In this document: piece after piece, positions 1-6,189 of the stretch
Numbering within the stretch: the first letter of the stretch is position 1
Layout: each line of letters starts with the position of its first letter
Source of the DNA: an uncultured Clostridia bacterium
Lineage (GTDB): Bacteria > Bacillota > Clostridia > Christensenellales > Aristaeellaceae
NCBI GenBank assembly: GCA_946626395.1
Contig: CAMOUF010000251.1
Coordinates: forward strand, 1-23,054
Length of the DNA stretch: 23,054 nt
Direction of reading: 5' to 3'
Notes under the pieces: generated by a model
What the model was told of the DNA's origin: nothing
The model's input: the letters and a program-made list of their open reading frames with translations, nothing else
Databases searched by the model: none
Program-made: the position numbers and the translations under genes

Positions 1-971
1 CCAATATCATCGTAGCTGACGCCCAAATAATTGTAATGGGTCATCTTATCCATCCAGTTGTAATCCCCGTAGCCATAGACAATCGTTTCCAGGGCAGTAC
101 CAAGTACACCCGTAGTATAAGCATAACGGCTCTTGCTGATGATGTTCCCGCCGCGGTCATATTCATACGTCCAGGTGGTTCCTGCCGCACCGCTGGTGGT
201 ATCAGTCTCGTCATTGACCCGGATCAACTGGCCCAGATTGTCGTAGACATAGCCCGTATACTTACCGGTGCGGTACATGTAGGAGATATTACCCACGTTG
301 TCGTAGTAGTAAACGAAGTTTTCATTTCCCTGGAACATATGACGCAGCAGACCCGTGGTACTGTTGGTGCCGTATGCGCCATCAGTATAACCAATGATCG
401 TGTTGAAGCTGTAACCGCCTACCTTCACGGTGCGGTTTGTCACACGGCCCAAGCCGTCATAGGTCAGGATGGTCTGGTTGTTGGTGTCGCCATAGCTCAG
501 GGTCACCGGGCGATCCTCATTATCATAGCCAAAGGTGGTTTCGTACTTCGTGAATTCCGTTCCCACCTTCTCAGTGAACTTTGCCAGATTACCCCGTGCG
601 CCGTCGTACTCCACTTCGCCGGTGTACACATGGCTGCCGTTCTCACGCAGCTTCACTCGGCAGGGACGATTCGCAAGATCGTATTCGCTTTGCTGCACGC
701 GGCCCAACTCACTGTCAATCACATGAGCAACCTGACCATTGGCATTATAGGAATACTTGTATCTTGGAGTAGTTTCGCCGTTAAAGCGAATTCCGGTAAT
801 GCGGCTGAAATTATCATATTCATTTTCCACGGTTTGTCCATTGCCGTAAGTCACCTTTTTCAGCGTACCGTAGCGGTTCACATTTGTATCGTACTCGTTC
901 TCACACAGTGTTTGGGTTCCAACCTTAACCGCAGTCTGACGGCCCTGGACGTTCTTTGCTTCTTTGGGCAT
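1..971 (-). pseudogene. Rhs/YD-repeat protein fragment, 5'-truncated, runs off the left edge
   Basis: The minus strand is open from an in-frame TAG at 1002-1004 to the window edge, about 323 codons from the first ATG at 969-971. The translation is a string of YD repeats such as YDNFSRITG, YDLANRPCRV, YDGLGRVTNR, YDNVGNISYM and YDNLGQLIRV. That is the signature of Rhs/YD-repeat proteins, very large surface or secreted proteins that encapsulate a C-terminal toxin or act in contact and wall processes. There is no signal peptide, ribosome binding site or N-terminal domain: the frame begins inside the repeat region. This is therefore the 3' part of a gene whose 5' end has been replaced by unrelated DNA near 940-1000. 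Base composition looks less GC-rich than the rest of the window. Whether a C-terminal toxin tip exists cannot be seen because the 3' end lies outside. Family assignment is firm; non-functionality is inferred. Confidence 0.8.
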
Positions 972-1110
972 GATGCTTTTATGGCAGTCCTTCCCGACGT
1001 TCTATGGGGCGCTGCCACCGGCGCGGCGACCGAGCTGTTTTCCCCCCAGCGAATGGGACACCGTCACCCTGCCCGTGGCGATTCTGATGGTGCTGCTATG
1101 GCTGGTGTGA
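940..1110 (+). pseudogene. C-terminal remnant of an unknown membrane protein
   Basis: A plus-strand frame with no stop from 940 ends at TGA 1108-1110. Its last residues read PSEWDTVTLPVAILMVLLWLV, a plausible final transmembrane helix, preceded by another hydrophobic stretch (FFASLGMMLLWQSFPTFYG). No start codon with a ribosome binding site is present, and the 5' side runs straight into the Rhs fragment on the opposite strand. I read it as the 3' stump of a membrane protein gene cut at the junction, but I cannot name the family. It could also be a chance open frame. Confidence 0.3.
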
Positions 1111-1159
1111 GTGCTTATTGTAAATTAAAAACGAAGAAATAACAGGGAATCGCTTGTTT

Positions 1160-1861
1160 TCAGCCTTTGATCCCGCCGGCCGTCATGCCCGCAATGAAAT
1201 ACCGCTGAAACAAAGCGAACAGGATGACGATGGGGATCATCGAGAAAACGGCGCCCACGAGCAGCAGATCGTAATAGTATTTGTAGGGGCTGAGCAGCGT
1301 TTCCAGAAAGACCGGAAGCGTTCTGTTTTCCTTTGACAGGAGAAGGACCGGCAGGATAAACGAGTTCCAGCTGTTCATGCCGACAAAGATGCCCATGGCC
1401 GCAAAGGAGGGCTTCATCAGCGGCATAATGATCCGGAAAAAGATGCCTTATTCCGTGCAGCCGTCCACGCGGGCAGCATCCAGATAATCCCTGGGCAAGC
1501 CGATCAGGTACTGCCGGAAGAAAAAAATGGGCAGCGGCGCTGTGAGCTGCGGCAGGATCACAGCCCAGAGCGAACCGTATAAGCCGATCTTCTGCATCTC
1601 CAGAAAAAGCGGCAGCATCAGGAGTTCAACAGCGGTGGTCATCATCAGGAGCACAAGGCCGAACAGCAGCGTTTGGCCCCGGAACCTGTACATGGCGAAG
1701 CCGTAGGCAACGAAGGAACTGAAAAGCAGCGTCAGGGAGGTTTGCAGGAAGGTGTATTTCAGGCTGTTCCAATAATAGGCAAGCGTAGAATTCCTCTGCA
1801 TGGTGATACGTTCCGGGAACAACCACCGCCAGGCCTTCCTTCTGACGCTGATGAACAGGGC
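1160..1861 (-). pseudogene. Carbohydrate ABC transporter permease (MalG-type), pseudogene
   Basis: One minus-strand frame from 1861 to the TGA at 1160-1162 encodes most of a MalG-type inner-membrane permease of a sugar ABC importer, including membrane segments such as LLFGLVLLMMTTAVELLMLP and the C-terminal ending QRYFIAGMTAGGIKG. The cytoplasmic EAA loop that docks on the ATPase reads DAARVDGCTE, then a TAA at 1448-1450, then GIFFRIIMPLMKP in the same frame. A single nonsense codon therefore splits the signature, usually filled there by an aromatic residue. The N-terminus is also missing: an in-frame TAG lies at 1862-1864 and the roughly 60 residues carrying the first membrane helix are absent. 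With both defects a working permease is very unlikely. Its usual partners are not intact nearby. Confidence 0.8.
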
Positions 1862-2057
1862 CTATGAAGGCGTTTCGATTTCCTTCTACATTCCGCTGTG
1901 GAACAGCATGATATACAACTCGTTTATTGAATGGGCGAAAGCTGGGATGTCCGAACCTGTGGAAAAGGCAGTGGAGAGGGTCCGGGACAGGCTGAGGCTG
2001 GTGGCGGATTCCATCGAAACCGGCTTGACAAACAGCACGCAAAACAAGAGGCTGTAG
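1851..2057 (+). pseudogene. Short C-terminal remnant, possibly of a solute-binding protein
   Basis: This plus-strand frame encodes about 68 residues ending at TAG 2055-2057, including IPLWNSMIYNSFIEWAKAG followed by a charged helix, EKAVERVRDRLRLVADSIE. The pattern of a bulky hydrophobic stretch, an acidic linker and a final amphipathic helix resembles the C-terminus of extracellular sugar-binding proteins of ABC importers, which would suit the neighbouring permease pseudogene. No start site with a ribosome binding site is visible, and the frame begins right at the broken 5' end of that permease (about 1862). It is probably a rearrangement remnant. The family call is tentative. Confidence 0.35.
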
Positions 2058-2145
2058 CCGCAAATATGTGTTTGAGAGGGATTCATGATCATCAATGGGA
2101 ACCGGAGCGGCCGTCATCTGAAAGCGATGAGGGAGAGGAACACCA

Positions 2146-2334
2146 ATGAATGGGCTGCATTTCAAATATGTTCGGATCCATGGCAAGGAGCTGGTGAGTA
2201 ACGCCATGTATGCGGTCTGGAGTTTGTCCGACAAGAATGAAACCAGTGCATATTTCAAGCCCGGAACGGAGCCCGTCGAATCCATCGGCGATGCGAACCT
2301 CACCGAATCCAGACTTTGGGTGCGGTATCACTGA
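2146..2334 (+). CDS. Short hypothetical protein, probably the 5' stub of a broken gene
   Basis: A 62-codon frame starts at ATG 2146 behind a good Shine-Dalgarno-like GGGAGAGG (2129-2136) and ends at TGA 2332-2334. The product begins MNGLHFKYVRIHGKELVSNA and ends with VRYH. It has no membrane segment, signal peptide or motif I recognise. It follows the possible solute-binding remnant by 88 bases, so it may have been the next gene of a lost sugar operon, now cut short. An overlapping 38-codon frame from ATG 2086 is an alternative. Low confidence that it makes a functional protein. Confidence 0.3.
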   Translation: MNGLHFKYVRIHGKELVSNAMYAVWSLSDKNETSAYFKPGTEPVESIGDANLTESRLWVRYH

Positions 2335-2362
2335 ACCGTTACGATAAAAGAAAACATGGGCA

Positions 2363-2400
2363 TGAAAAAACAGGAGCAGGCCCAAAACCCGCTCCCGTTT
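2363..2400 (-). terminator. Rho-independent terminator of the first SASP gene
   Basis: On the minus strand a 12-bp stem, AACGGGAGCGGG pairing with CCUGCUCCUGUU (two G-U pairs), with a UUUUGGG loop, is followed by a run of six U. It begins about a dozen bases after the stop codon of the SASP gene ending at 2412. Confidence 0.85.
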
Positions 2401-2411
2401 TTGTTTTCAGC

Positions 2412-2645
2412 TTATTTGCCGCTCATCTGGCGTTCCTGCTGTTCGATCATGCGCTTGACCATATAGCCGCCGATATAGCCGGCCTGGCGGGAGGGCAGGT
2501 CGCCGTTGTAGCCCTGTTTCAGGTTGATGCCCAGCTCGTTGGCGATTTCATATTTCATGTTGTCCAGGGCGGCGCGGGCTTCGGGCACGTTGGCGCGGTT
2601 GGAATTGCCGGAAGAAGAATTGGTGCCGTTATTGGAATTGAACAT
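2412..2645 (-). CDS. Small acid-soluble spore protein, alpha/beta type
   Basis: The 77-residue product belongs to the alpha/beta SASP family, which saturates DNA in the dormant spore, holds it in an A-like form, and is degraded by the germination protease GPR. The start ATG at 2643-2645 is chosen because AGGAGGG lies seven bases upstream; an upstream in-frame ATG at 2664-2666 lacks such a site and would add seven residues. An Asn/Ser-rich N-terminal tail precedes the first family signature, ARAALDNMKYEIANELGI, which contains the usual GPR cleavage region around YEIA. The second signature is GYIGGYMVKRMIEQQERQM near the C-terminus. A CATAAAA box about 20 bases upstream of the ribosome site loosely resembles a forespore sigma-G -10 element, but the matching -35 is weak. 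A paralogue lies 254 bases upstream on the same strand. Confidence 0.96.
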   Translation of the reverse strand: MFNSNNGTNSSSGNSNRANVPEARAALDNMKYEIANELGINLKQGYNGDLPSRQAGYIGGYMVKRMIEQQERQMSGK

Positions 2646-2899
2646 AGGAAATCCCTCCTGTTTCATTGCTTTTTATGATCGCTGACGCTTTCCTGCTTTT
2701 CAATGGGCCGGATGGTGAAGCGCCAGGAAAGCCGGAGACAAAAGGATGTTTCTTACCCCCGTCCCGTGTCCGGCGCGCCTTCCGGCGATATCAAAGCAGG
2801 TGTTCCGTGTGACCCTGTCGGCATCGCTGGCTCATGCCTGAATCGGATCATGCGGCGAAGGCCGCTCCCCGATCCATGAGCCCGGAAAACCGGAACGCT

Positions 2900-3115
2900 T
2901 TACTGCTGTCCCGCCATCTGCCGTTCCGCCTGCTCGATCAGACGCTTGACCATGTACCCACCCACATAACCGTTTTCCCGGGCGGACAGGTCGCCGTTAT
3001 CGCCCTGCTTGAAGTTGATGCCCAGCTCCCGGGCGATTTCAAACTTCATGTTGTCCAGGGCGCCGCGGGCTTCGGGGATGTTCACCCGGCTGCCATTGCT
3101 GCTGGTTTGGTTCAT
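2900..3115 (-). CDS. Small acid-soluble spore protein, alpha/beta type (second copy)
   Basis: The 71-residue product is a second alpha/beta SASP, clearly paralogous to the gene at 2412-2645 (LDNMKFEIARELGINFKQGDNGDL against LDNMKYEIANELGINLKQGYNGDL). The start ATG at 3113-3115 sits behind AAAGGAGGTGGCGAAA; the frame stays open upstream but no better start exists. The first signature is ARGALDNMKFEIARELGI and the second GYVGGYMVKRLIEQAERQMAG. The N-terminal tail is shorter and less Ser/Asn-rich than in the neighbour. Expected location is the forespore, bound to DNA. No clear terminator follows; a GGCGGCGAAGGCCGC-type hairpin near 2852-2866 lacks a T-run. The tandem arrangement suggests local duplication. 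Confidence 0.95.
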   Translation of the reverse strand: MNQTSSNGSRVNIPEARGALDNMKFEIARELGINFKQGDNGDLSARENGYVGGYMVKRLIEQAERQMAGQQ

Positions 3116-3251
3116 TTTCGCCACCTCCTTTCGTCGCGAGTCAATGCTATTTTCACCGGTTGGCGGGAAAATACTCTGGCATTTTGTTGCAGAATCGACG
3201 AAAAACGCCAATCCAATCCTGTCAGCGCCGCGGCAGGGCGATAACTGTGGC

Positions 3252-3280
3252 TTGCCTGAAAAAGCGTTTTGCTCTATAAT
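3252..3280 (+). promoter_or_regulatory. Sigma-A-type promoter for the thioredoxin-like gene
   Basis: TTGCCT at 3252-3257 and a perfect TATAAT at 3275-3280 are separated by 17 bases. AAGGAGGA at 3299-3306 follows, then ATG at 3313. Confidence 0.8.
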
Positions 3281-3312
3281 AAGGACAAATTCATTTTCAA
3301 GGAGGATTCAGA

Positions 3313-4128
3313 ATGAAACGGTTTCTTTGCGTATTGCTGCTGGCCCTGCTGGTTTTATGCCTGAGCCAGGCGGCCCTGGCGGAGGAATGGACGGAAAAAT
3401 TTCTGGGCCAGCCCATGCCGGACCTGACCGTGACCGCCACCGACGGCAGGACGCTGACGTTATCCGAAGTATTAAAGGAAAAGAAGCTGGTGGTCATCAA
3501 TTTCTGGGCCACCTGGTGCCCGCCCTGCAAGCTGGAATTTCCTTTCATGCAGACGGCCTATGAGCAGTATCAGAACGACGTGGAAATCATTGCCTTGACC
3601 ACGGAACCAAACGACACCCCCGACGTGATCGCCAAATTTGTCGCCGACCGGGGCCTGACCTTTCCCTTCGCCCAGGAAAGCCAGCGCAGCTATTCCGGCC
3701 AATTCCCCTTCACTGGCATTCCCACCAGCATTTATGTGGATCGCTTTGGCAACGTGGGCCTGATTGAAACGGGCTCCATGGTGGACACCAAGCAGTTCAC
3801 CGACCTGTTTGATTATTTCCTGGCGGACGATTACACCGAAACCAAGCCCCTGCAAAAAGCCTTTGCGGCGGAAACAGGCCGCTATGCCGTGCTTTTCCTG
3901 GATGAAAACATGGTGCCCATCCCCGGCTGCGTCGTCAATTTCTGCACGGACACCGCCTGCACGCCGGTGGAATCCGACGCCCATGGGGTGGCGCTGTTCG
4001 TGGGGCCTATCCAGGAATACCATGTGCAGGTGGTGGAAGCGCCGGATGAATTTCTGCTGGAAGAGGGCGTAGAGGGCACCACTCCCCAGGAGGGCGGCGT
4101 CATGTTCTGCACCCTGCCCAGAAAATAA
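3313..4128 (+). CDS. Secreted TlpA/ResA-like thioredoxin-fold protein with C-terminal beta domain
   Basis: The 271-residue product starts with a signal peptide (residues 1-23, ending QAALA before EEW), so it should act outside the membrane. Residues about 32-172 form a TlpA/AhpC-type thioredoxin fold. They contain the active site WATWCPPC with cysteines 69 and 72, the preceding VVINF strand, and the cis-proline loop TGIPT (Pro137) before SIYVDRFGNV. Such proteins reduce disulphides or deliver electrons to extracytoplasmic substrates. There is no lipobox, so it is either released or held by an uncleaved signal. Residues about 190-271 form an extra domain (AVLFLDENMVPIPGCVVNFC, then DAHGVALFVGP) resembling carboxypeptidase-regulatory or Ig-like beta sandwiches, with cysteines 206, 211, 216 and 266. 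That fusion is not part of the usual TlpA layout. The gene stands alone with its own promoter. Substrate is unknown. Confidence 0.88.
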   Translation: MKRFLCVLLLALLVLCLSQAALAEEWTEKFLGQPMPDLTVTATDGRTLTLSEVLKEKKLVVINFWATWCPPCKLEFPFMQTAYEQYQNDVEIIALTTEPNDTPDVIAKFVADRGLTFPFAQESQRSYSGQFPFTGIPTSIYVDRFGNVGLIETGSMVDTKQFTDLFDYFLADDYTETKPLQKAFAAETGRYAVLFLDENMVPIPGCVVNFCTDTACTPVESDAHGVALFVGPIQEYHVQVVEAPDEFLLEEGVEGTTPQEGGVMFCTLPRK

Positions 4129-4141
4129 GGGACTTGATAGA

Positions 4142-4539
4142 GGACGGAAAGAGGAACGCTGGGGGAAACCATTCTTTGGAATTACTACGCATGTCCTGCG
4201 CTGCGCTTGTCCATGCTCCTTTCTCCATGTTATTTGGATGATGTCGCGCCATGCGTCCTTTCGGGCCGCCTGGCTTTAAGGGCGGTTTCCCCCAGACCCC
4301 CTCCGAAGAAAACCTTTTCGGTAAAATCATTAAGAAAATCTATTTTGTTGGCTCCCGCTGTTCCGATCAGGAACGAAAACTTGCTTGTATTCGTTGTGCT
4401 TCTGGCCCGGCGGCTGAAAGCCGCCAACCCGGATGCAAAGCATCCGGGGAAAGGACGGGAATAATCCGTGTGGAAAGTTCACTTTCCACACGATTTTTCC
4501 CGGGCTTTCGGGAGCCAGAAGCCCTCTAACTTTCCGTCC
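4142..4539. repeat. Dense inverted-repeat block bounded by a 10-bp inverted repeat
   Basis: This gene-free block is bounded by GGACGGAAAG (4142-4151) and its reverse complement (4530-4539). Inside, CTGGGGGAAACC (4159-4170) pairs perfectly with 4284-4295, enclosing ACGCATG (4187-4193) paired with CATGCGT (4250-4256) and a CCGCC/GGCGG hairpin (4266-4285), so about 137 bases can form a branched structure. Further right come GGCTCCCG (4350-4357) against CGGGAGCC (4509-4516), and three consecutive perfect hairpins at 4409-4425, 4428-4448 and 4468-4491. Open frames across it are short, overlap on both strands and lack ribosome sites. A mobile palindromic element or a structured RNA are both possible. 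Confidence 0.6.
4468..4498 (+). terminator. Terminator-like hairpin (plus strand)
   Basis: GTGTGGAAAG (4468-4477) and CTTTCCACAC (4482-4491) form a perfect 10-bp stem with a TTCA loop, followed by GATTTTT. It lies 340 bases downstream of the thioredoxin-like gene and inside the inverted-repeat block, so it may serve that gene or belong to the element. Confidence 0.6.
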
Positions 4540-4604
4540 CATAACGCAACAGGCGGAGAATGTCTGTTTATTCCAAAGATGATTTGTCGCCATTTGCGGG
4601 TCCA

Positions 4605-4712
4605 GGGACGAAGCACGGACAGCCGCCTGTGGCGGATATCTCATCGGCGGTGAGATCAGGCGAAACGAGCAATGTCCCCATGAAGGGGACTTGCATTGAA
4701 AGTCCAGGATGA
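4605..4712. repeat. Second cluster of tandem hairpins
   Basis: Three short hairpins follow one another: CCGCC-TGT-GGCGG, ATCTCA-TCGGCGG-TGAGAT, and GTCCCC-ATGAA-GGGGAC. No frame here has a ribosome site or convincing coding character. The function is unknown; it resembles intergenic structured repeats more than a gene. Confidence 0.45.
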
Positions 4713-4715
4713 TGC

Positions 4716-4753
4716 AAAAAAAGACACCGGGAGGCCGCTGGGCTTCCCGGTGT
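4716..4753 (-). terminator. Rho-independent terminator of the prolyl isomerase gene
   Basis: ACACCGGGA (4724-4732) pairs with TCCCGGTGT (4745-4753) and is extended inward by GGCC/GGCT to a 13-bp stem with a four-base loop. On the minus strand it is followed by a T-run (forward A-run 4716-4722). It begins 18 bases after the stop codon at 4771. A short T-run on the other side makes it weakly bidirectional. Confidence 0.88.
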
Positions 4754-4770
4754 TTTGATAAAAGGCAATA

Positions 4771-5862
4771 TCAAATGGCATCCATTTCCCGGAAGGTGAG
4801 ATGGTCCATGACCTCATTCACCACAGCAGAGGCATCTTCCTGCATGCCGCTGAAAATGAAGATCATGAGGTATCCTTCCTGGGCGCCGATATAGAAGGTG
4901 TAATCGCCGGTTTCGTAGCGGTCGGAGCCGGTATAGAAGCTGACGCCGCTGCGCTCCACCAGTTCAAAATGGTCCGGATTGCCGTTGACCGCGCCGACCA
5001 TGGATTCCTTGGTGAACACGCCGGTGTTCATCTGGGAGCGGGTGACGCCCGCGGCGGCGTACTGCTGCTTGCGGGATGCGGGGGTGGGGTCCCACTGATT
5101 GGAGCGCACCACGATGAGCCTTCCCTCGCCCTCGTCGCTTTCCAGGGTGGCCTGGCCCAGCTTGTCGGACACCAGATGCCAGCCCTGAGGAATGACGAAG
5201 GAAAGGTTGCTCAGCTTATCCTCGTACACCGCGCCGCCCTGGCCCAGGGCCCCTTCGGCGCTCTTGGCGGCATAGGCGTCTTCCTTGGCGCAGGGCTGGA
5301 TGGTGTCGATCACCGGCTGATCCTCCTTGGCCACGGTGCCGTTGCTGTCCTGCACAGGGGTGACCTGGCAGATTTTATCCACGATCCACATGCCCGCCAG
5401 CACCCGGCCAAAGGCGGCATAGCTGCCGTCCAGGTGGGGGGAATCGGAATGCATGATAAAGAACTGGCTGGAAGCGCTGTTCATGTCCTGGCTCCGGGCC
5501 ATGGACAGCACGCCCCGGTCATGGAGCAGGGGATTGGATACGCCGTTCTGGGCAAACTCCCCTTTGATTTTCTCCGGGCTGCCGCCGGTGCCGTTGCCCA
5601 GGGGATCGCCCCCCTGGATCATAAAGCCGGAAATGATGCGGTGAAAGGTGAGGCCGTCATAAAAGCCTTCCTTCGCCAGCTTCAGAAAGTTTTCCACCGT
5701 GATGGGCGCGATGTCGGGATACAGCTCGGCGTACAGATCGCCGTAGCCCCGCACCGCAATGCGCACGTATTGGGCGTTCTGGCCAAATTCTTCTCCCAGG
5801 CCGGGAACCGCCAGGCCCATCAATAAAATCAGAGTCAACATAACAGCAAGGATTTTTCGCAT
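4771..5862 (-). CDS. Secreted cyclophilin-type peptidyl-prolyl cis-trans isomerase
   Basis: The 363-residue product catalyses cis-trans isomerisation of Xaa-Pro bonds in exported proteins. Residues 1-23 are a signal peptide without a lipobox cysteine. The cyclophilin domain spans about 30-195 and shows the catalytic and binding motifs LTFHRII (73-75 FHR), GFMIQGGDP (Q83), SSQFFI (131-136) and LDGSYAAFGRV (144-154), so the active site looks intact. Residues about 205-363 form a second, all-soluble domain (LSFVIPQGWHLVSDKLGQ at its start, MDHLTFREMD at its end) that resembles the secreted DUF-type domains typical of Gram-positive lipoproteins; I cannot name it. The start ATG at 5860-5862 follows GAAGGAGGAGCAGGT. 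It is a single-gene unit with its own promoter and a strong terminator. Confidence 0.92.
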   Translation of the reverse strand: MRKILAVMLTLILLMGLAVPGLGEEFGQNAQYVRIAVRGYGDLYAELYPDIAPITVENFLKLAKEGFYDGLTFHRIISGFMIQGGDPLGNGTGGSPEKIKGEFAQNGVSNPLLHDRGVLSMARSQDMNSASSQFFIMHSDSPHLDGSYAAFGRVLAGMWIVDKICQVTPVQDSNGTVAKEDQPVIDTIQPCAKEDAYAAKSAEGALGQGGAVYEDKLSNLSFVIPQGWHLVSDKLGQATLESDEGEGRLIVVRSNQWDPTPASRKQQYAAAGVTRSQMNTGVFTKESMVGAVNGNPDHFELVERSGVSFYTGSDRYETGDYTFYIGAQEGYLMIFIFSGMQEDASAVVNEVMDHLTFREMDAI

Positions 5863-5894
5863 ACCTGCTCCTCCTTCGGATTCTGCCTGCTTTC

Positions 5895-5923
5895 ATTATA
5901 TATCGCTTTTTCGTTTCATTCAA
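5895..5923 (-). promoter_or_regulatory. Promoter of the prolyl isomerase gene
   Basis: On the minus strand TTGAAT (5918-5923) and TATAAT (5895-5900) are 17 bases apart, about 33 bases upstream of the start codon. Confidence 0.8.
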
Positions 5924-6000
5924 GCATTTTATCTCAGGGCGGCTGTTCCCTTTGGAAAACCCTTTTTTTCATTTCCTTCGCTTCTGGCGTTCGAGGGTTT

Positions 6001-6013
6001 TTTGTGGTACAAT
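6001..6013 (+). promoter_or_regulatory. Possible extended -10 promoter for the MATE gene
   Basis: TGGTACAAT has a TGn extension before a TACAAT -10 box (6008-6013). No good -35 is present. The 176-base leader to the MATE start would contain the inverted heptad repeat at 6061-6156. Confidence 0.4.
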
Positions 6014-6060
6014 CAAGGCTGCGCTGTCACTGGCAGCAGCGAGGAAGAACGCTTTCAATC

Positions 6061-6156
6061 AGTTAGGAGTGAGGAGTTAGGAGTGAGGAGTTCATAGTTT
6101 GCGCTTCGCGCATAAACTATTTTCATCTCCTCACTCCTCATTCCTAACTCCTAACT
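6061..6156. repeat. Inverted pair of heptad-repeat arrays (AGTTAGG/AGTGAGG family)
   Basis: The left arm (6061-6090) is four tandem heptads alternating AGTTAGG and AGTGAGG. The right arm (6127-6156) is its reverse complement with three mismatches in 30. The 36-base centre contains its own imperfect hairpin, ATAGTTTGCGC against GCGCATAAACTAT. The whole could fold into one long stem in the leader of the MATE gene. This is the main content of the 327-base gap 5863-6189, together with the two promoters. Confidence 0.85.
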
Positions 6157-6189
6157 TTGTGACTTTCCACTTCGTATTTCGGAGGAAGC

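Noticed and set aside
36..1142. A 368-codon plus-strand frame opposite the Rhs fragment
   Set aside because: The minus strand here encodes clear YD repeats. The plus reading is its antisense shadow and has no ribosome site.
2840..2885. Terminator candidate after the second SASP gene
   Set aside because: A short GCGGC/GCCGC hairpin with poor flanking pairing and no T-run on the minus strand.
4100..4774. Several 60-104 codon frames on both strands in the intergenic region
   Set aside because: They overlap one another, lack ribosome binding sites, and coincide with hairpins and inverted repeats.
4801..5826. A 341-codon plus-strand frame over the prolyl isomerase
   Set aside because: Antisense of an intact cyclophilin gene with its own promoter and terminator.
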